A DNA stretch of 64,000 bases, from assembly GCF_027923545.1 (NCBI RefSeq), contig NZ_BROH01000003.1, positions 245,048 to 309,047 of the forward strand, read 5' to 3'. Below, piece after piece: positions 61,230-64,000 of the stretch. The stretch comes from Sinisalibacter aestuarii. GTDB taxonomy: Bacteria > Pseudomonadota > Alphaproteobacteria > Rhodobacterales > Rhodobacteraceae. The position numbers and the translations under genes were made by a program. How positions within the stretch are numbered: the first letter of the stretch is position 1; each line of letters opens with the position of its first letter. The notes under the pieces are model-generated. The model made no database searches. It had not been told where the DNA came from and was given only the letters and a program-made list of their open reading frames with translations.

Positions 61230-61519
61230 ATGCCGAAGGGATATGTCGTGGCCCACATCCGCGTGCAGGATAACGATGCTACGAAGAGTTCAAGCGCATG
61301 GCGGGCCCGGCCATCGCCGAACATGGCGGCCGCGTTCTGGTCCGCAACCCGGATGGGGATCACCGCGAGGACGGCCCGCGTGGCACGGTCGTGGTGGTGG
61401 AGTTCGACGATCTCGCAGCGGCGCAGCGCTTCTATGAGTCCGAGGCCTACCCAGCCGCACGACGGGTCCGCGAACAGGCCTCAGAGACCGATCTCGTGAT
61501 CGTCGAGGGGGTAGACTGA
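61230..61519 (+). pseudogene. DUF1330 protein with a single-base frameshift
   Basis: After AGGAGGAGGATCGT the frame starts MPKGYVVAHIRVQDNDA, the classical beginning of DUF1330 (dimeric alpha-beta barrel) proteins. It then shifts: YEEFKRMAGPAIAEHGGRVLVRNPDGDH and VVEFDDLAAAQRFYESEAY to DLVIVEGVD are in the other frame. One base seems to be missing in GATGCTACGAAGAG near 61278. Joined, the product would be about 96 residues, the normal length. Either a real pseudogene or a sequencing error. It is divergent from the TauE/SafE gene. Confidence 0.75.
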
Positions 61520-61610
61520 CGTCTGTTCTGCAATGAAGAGCCCGGCGAAAGTCGTGCGGCGGCCCGAGGCCCGTCGACTGAACGGATGATCCCGGCTCCT
61601 CGAACGACGA

Positions 61611-62720
61611 TCATGGGACGTGGGGCGGTTTTCGTCCTGCAGCGCGACCGGCTTGAACAACGCGCCGTCCGAGGCCCGCCATGCCCAGCACCCATGCGGA
61701 AAGTGCAACATAGACCAGCACCTCGGGGACCGGGTCGAGGATGCCGTATCCCATCGCGCGGTCGAACTGGTAAGTGCTGGTGGTGTACATCCCGAGCGGA
61801 AACACCATGCCCCAGATTGCGGGCTCGTAGGTGAAACGGTCGCGCATCCAGAGATAGCGCCAGGTCATCAGCGCGAACAGGAACGGGATCCACCAGCTTG
61901 CCACCGCCCAGAAGAAGAAGGTGAAGCCGCGGATGAACGGCAACAGCGGGCCCAGCAGCGGCCAGGTCTCGCCGCGCAGGATCAGGATCGAGCCTGCCAG
62001 TGCCGTGATCGCCACGGCGCCCATATTGATCCAGTAGGGCGGGCTGAAATCCTCGCGGTTCATCGGCACGAAGGTGAGGCGATAGAAGATCAGAGGGATG
62101 ATCGCGAGATAGAGCATGCAGCCGATCAGGAACATCGCGATCACTTGGAACTGGATCGCCTCAGGCGGAGGGGCGGCCACGTCGATCACCCCGCGCAGCA
62201 CCACCACCGACTGGGTCGAGACCGCGGCGATCAGCCAAGCACCGTTGATGCCGCGCGCCAGCGTGGGCTTGCGCGCCCGCACGGTGACTGCGGTGAAGAA
62301 GGTATACATGATACCGAACCACAGGATCAGCCCGAACCACCACAGCACCGTGCCCACACCCGTGGCCCCGAGTACCACCACGTTCTGCGTGCCTAGAACA
62401 CAGGTGCCCGCAACGATAGTGAAGTACCCCGGCGCGCGCTGATGATCCGAGATGTCGCGTAGTAGCAATGCGTGGAACCGCACGGCGCGAAGGATCGTCA
62501 GGCCCCAGAGCACCGGCCAGGCGATCCAGTTGACCGCGATCAGCACCAGCGCGACGGGGCGGAGCCCCATGAAATGGCAGGCGATCGACACCACGCCGGT
62601 CGCCATCACCAGCGCAAAATAACCCGGAAACAGCGAGGCCGCGCCATCGTGCAGCAGGCGCTTCAGGCCCGAAGACTCAACGCCTCTGTTCTCCGGTTCG
62701 AGCGCCTCATCCCCGTGCAT
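61611..62720 (-). CDS. TDT-family transporter (tellurite-resistance/C4-dicarboxylate type)
   Basis: A 369-residue protein with about ten membrane segments and the TDT family opening SLFPGYFALVMATGVVSIACHFMG near residue 30. Related proteins include TehA, Mae1 and plant SLAC1-like anion channels. It carries none of the cytoplasmic domains of channels. The C-terminus ends near RKPPHVP. Its start overlaps the preceding small membrane protein gene by 14 bases, so the two are coupled. The transported anion cannot be told from sequence. Confidence 0.83.
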   Translation of the reverse strand: MHGDEALEPENRGVESSGLKRLLHDGAASLFPGYFALVMATGVVSIACHFMGLRPVALVLIAVNWIAWPVLWGLTILRAVRFHALLLRDISDHQRAPGYFTIVAGTCVLGTQNVVVLGATGVGTVLWWFGLILWFGIMYTFFTAVTVRARKPTLARGINGAWLIAAVSTQSVVVLRGVIDVAAPPPEAIQFQVIAMFLIGCMLYLAIIPLIFYRLTFVPMNREDFSPPYWINMGAVAITALAGSILILRGETWPLLGPLLPFIRGFTFFFWAVASWWIPFLFALMTWRYLWMRDRFTYEPAIWGMVFPLGMYTTSTYQFDRAMGYGILDPVPEVLVYVALSAWVLGMAGLGRRVVQAGRAAGRKPPHVP

Positions 62721-63072
62721 ATCTGAGCATCAGTTCAAGCTGGAGAAAGAAAAGAACAAGGGCCGTGTTCAGCGCCAAGGCGACGGTCAGCCATCGTGCC
62801 AGAGTGCCCCAGAACGGACTGGCGTTCGGCGCGCAGCGCCAGATCGCGACCAGTATCCAGACCGTATAGGCAACCGAGATCAGGATCAGCACTTGCTGAA
62901 AGGCCAATTGTCCTGCATCGAGCGCAGTTGCGTGCAGGATGGCGAGAGCCATGCTCGTCGCGACGCCATATCCCCAGAAGACGACCGGCAAGGACATCCG
63001 CCCCTGCCATGCGCGCAGTTCAGGAGCGAAGAACAATGAAAAGAACAAACTTCTGGGCTCGTCAGGCGTCAT
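62707..63072 (-). CDS. Small membrane protein upstream of the TDT transporter
   Basis: A 121-residue protein with three or four hydrophobic segments (VVFWGYGVATSMALAILHATAL, QVLILISVAYTVWILVAIW, TLARWLTVALALNTALVLFFLQL). I do not recognise a family. It starts MTPDEPRSLFFSLFF, with an amphipathic first stretch, and overlaps the transporter gene by 14 bases, suggesting a partner or accessory role. AATCGGAAAGGGTC-like sequence precedes the ATG. Confidence 0.65.
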   Translation of the reverse strand: MTPDEPRSLFFSLFFAPELRAWQGRMSLPVVFWGYGVATSMALAILHATALDAGQLAFQQVLILISVAYTVWILVAIWRCAPNASPFWGTLARWLTVALALNTALVLFFLQLELMLRYARG

Positions 63073-63189
63073 GGCCGACCCTTTCCGATTGAGTTTGAAC
63101 CAATGCCCATTGATTTGAAAGCCGAAAGGCCATCGGTGTCCGGATTTGAGGACAGCCTTGGCTCAGAAAACAGGAAAAAAAGTTCCACG

Positions 63190-63627
63190 CCCGCGTTTTG
63201 TCCGTCGCTCCCGTGTTTATCCTCGCCGCGTTCTACGCGGGCTTGGCCCTGCCATGTCGCGCCCGAGGTGACGCGAGACGTTGCGGGCGGCTTTGGGGGC
63301 CGGGCTGGCTCTGGCGCTCTGCGGCATCATTCTTGTCATGCTGGAAGCCTGGCGCGGCATGGGATCCGGATACTTGCTGATCCCACCTCTATCCGCGTGC
63401 GATCCTATGAAGAAGGTGGCATCAGCTATACCGTCCGATACTGGGTACCGCGGTTCGAGCGCGTCGTGGATTGTCGGGATGAAGTCTACAGTCTGATCGA
63501 CGATGCTCTCCGCCGTGCCGGAAGCATTGCTCCTTACAGGAGGATACAACTCGTCAGCGCAGCCCCGGACGCCGGGGTGGACAATGCTACTGTCGAGCTT
63601 GCCCACCCCAGTGGTGCTCGGGACTGA
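63190..63627 (+). pseudogene. Mechanosensitive channel (MscS) remnant
   Basis: The plus strand contains a C-terminal MscS-like segment (IRVRSYEEGGISYTVRYWVPRFERVVDCRDEVYSLIDDALRRAGS) and, in another frame, hydrophobic stretches such as LGAGLALALCGIILVMLEAWRGMG. The pore and beta domain between them are missing. An open frame from 63103 joins them only in part and starts with unrelated sequence. I read it as a deleted channel gene next to an IS630-type element. Confidence 0.45.
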
Positions 63628-63719
63628 GAAAGGCCAACTGCAGTCTCAGTCTCTCGCTTCCTGCCGCGTCGAGCATCCTAAATCTACCGCGCGAAAACTG
63701 TCACTAAAGCGTTTTGACA

Positions 63720-64000
63720 TTAACCTGAGACATATCCGGCAGCCTTGAAATAGTTCCAGCACTCTGCTGGGTTGTAGAGGTCGCAGATTGATCCGATGGC
63801 CTCGAAGACTTCGGTGAAGGTTCTTGTACCGATCCGTCGCAAGTGGGCTTTCAGCTTCGAGTATGCCTGCTCCATGGGGTTCAGATCGGGCGAGTACGGC
63901 GGCAGGTGGAGGAACCAGCAGCCGTGATCGCGCAAGGCCTGTGCGGCCTCCTTGTTGCGATGTGTGGCCAGGTTATCGAGGATGACAACGGTGCCTGGTG
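63720..64000 (-). CDS. IS630-type transposase (partial, cut by right edge)
   Basis: The C-terminal 93 residues of a DDE transposase. VVILDNLATHRNKEAAQALRDHGCWFLHLPPYSPDLNPMEQAYSKLKAHLRR includes the second Asp (LDNLATH) and the PYSPDLNPME glutamate motif of IS630/Tc1-like enzymes. It ends ECWNYFKAAGYVSG. The 5' part lies beyond the window. The element end is probably within about 20-40 bases left of 63720, in the AT-richer sequence before it. Confidence 0.9.
   Translation of the reverse strand, partial: PGTVVILDNLATHRNKEAAQALRDHGCWFLHLPPYSPDLNPMEQAYSKLKAHLRRIGTRTFTEVFEAIGSICDLYNPAECWNYFKAAGYVSG

Noticed and set aside
63103..63627. An intact 174-residue gene before the IS630 element.
   Set aside because: Only its C-terminal part resembles a protein (MscS); the first 80 residues are unlike any family, and hydrophobic pieces lie in another frame, so it is treated as a remnant.

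Overview
The window is GC-rich, densely packed bacterial DNA. ABC and TRAP importers, three HyuA/HyuB pairs, a Brucella-type 4-hydroxyproline epimerase, IS5/IS427-like elements and the codon style suggest an alphaproteobacterium, probably of the Rhodobacterales (Roseobacter/Paracoccus side). This is inferred from gene content; there is no rRNA or other marker. I see no tRNA, rRNA or CRISPR array.

1-35.9 kb: catabolism of imino acids and peptides. A hyuA-hyuB pair (hyuB cut by the left edge) faces a GntR regulator and an M24 peptidase. Then comes a hydroxyproline module: hypD and the GntR regulator hypR on the minus strand, and a 12-gene plus-strand operon from 7.56 to 22.34 kb. That operon encodes D-hydroxyproline oxidase, 4-hydroxyproline 2-epimerase, a COG1228 amidohydrolase, a GAF protein, a ribose-type ABC importer, hyuAB, alpha-ketoglutarate semialdehyde dehydrogenase, an M20 hydrolase and a RidA protein. 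The epimerase, oxidase, deaminase and dehydrogenase together convert trans-4-hydroxy-L-proline to alpha-ketoglutarate. Converging on it is a 9-gene minus-strand operon (33.9 to 22.4 kb) with a dipeptide-type ABC importer, a third hyuAB pair, another M20 hydrolase and a second proline-racemase-family enzyme with a Ser/Thr instead of Cys/Cys active-site pair. Divergent from it are an Ldh2-family reductase and an XRE-cupin regulator. Candidate operators are visible for both regulators: TTGTCGACAA at two promoters of the hyp genes, and an 18-bp repeat at both sides of the divergent dppA/ldh promoter.

36-54 kb: an accessory region with LysR, two SDRs, two EthD-domain proteins, a GST, an MBL-fold hydrolase, a fused E1 alpha-beta 2-oxoacid dehydrogenase and a tandem-duplicated IclR regulator in an operon with a DctPQM TRAP transporter. 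A second dctP is followed only by a decayed dctQ stub. Remnants of an IS481-like and an IS5-like transposase, a (AAAGAC)14 repeat and an orphan sugar-type binding protein suggest a rearranged segment.

54.4-64 kb: a heme-copper oxidase-like cluster (CuA subunit, catalytic subunit, SenC, small membrane protein) matching the norSY-senC-orf1 (sNOR) arrangement of ammonia oxidisers. It is preceded by a perfect FNR/NnrR-type box and followed by a DUF5602-like protein, a Tat-exported cupredoxin and an ECF sigma factor, all on the same strand. Beyond it lie a TauE/SafE exporter gene split exactly by an 821-bp IS5-family element with a CTAG target duplication, a frameshifted DUF1330 gene, a TDT-family transporter with a small membrane protein, an MscS remnant and an IS630-type transposase cut by the right edge.
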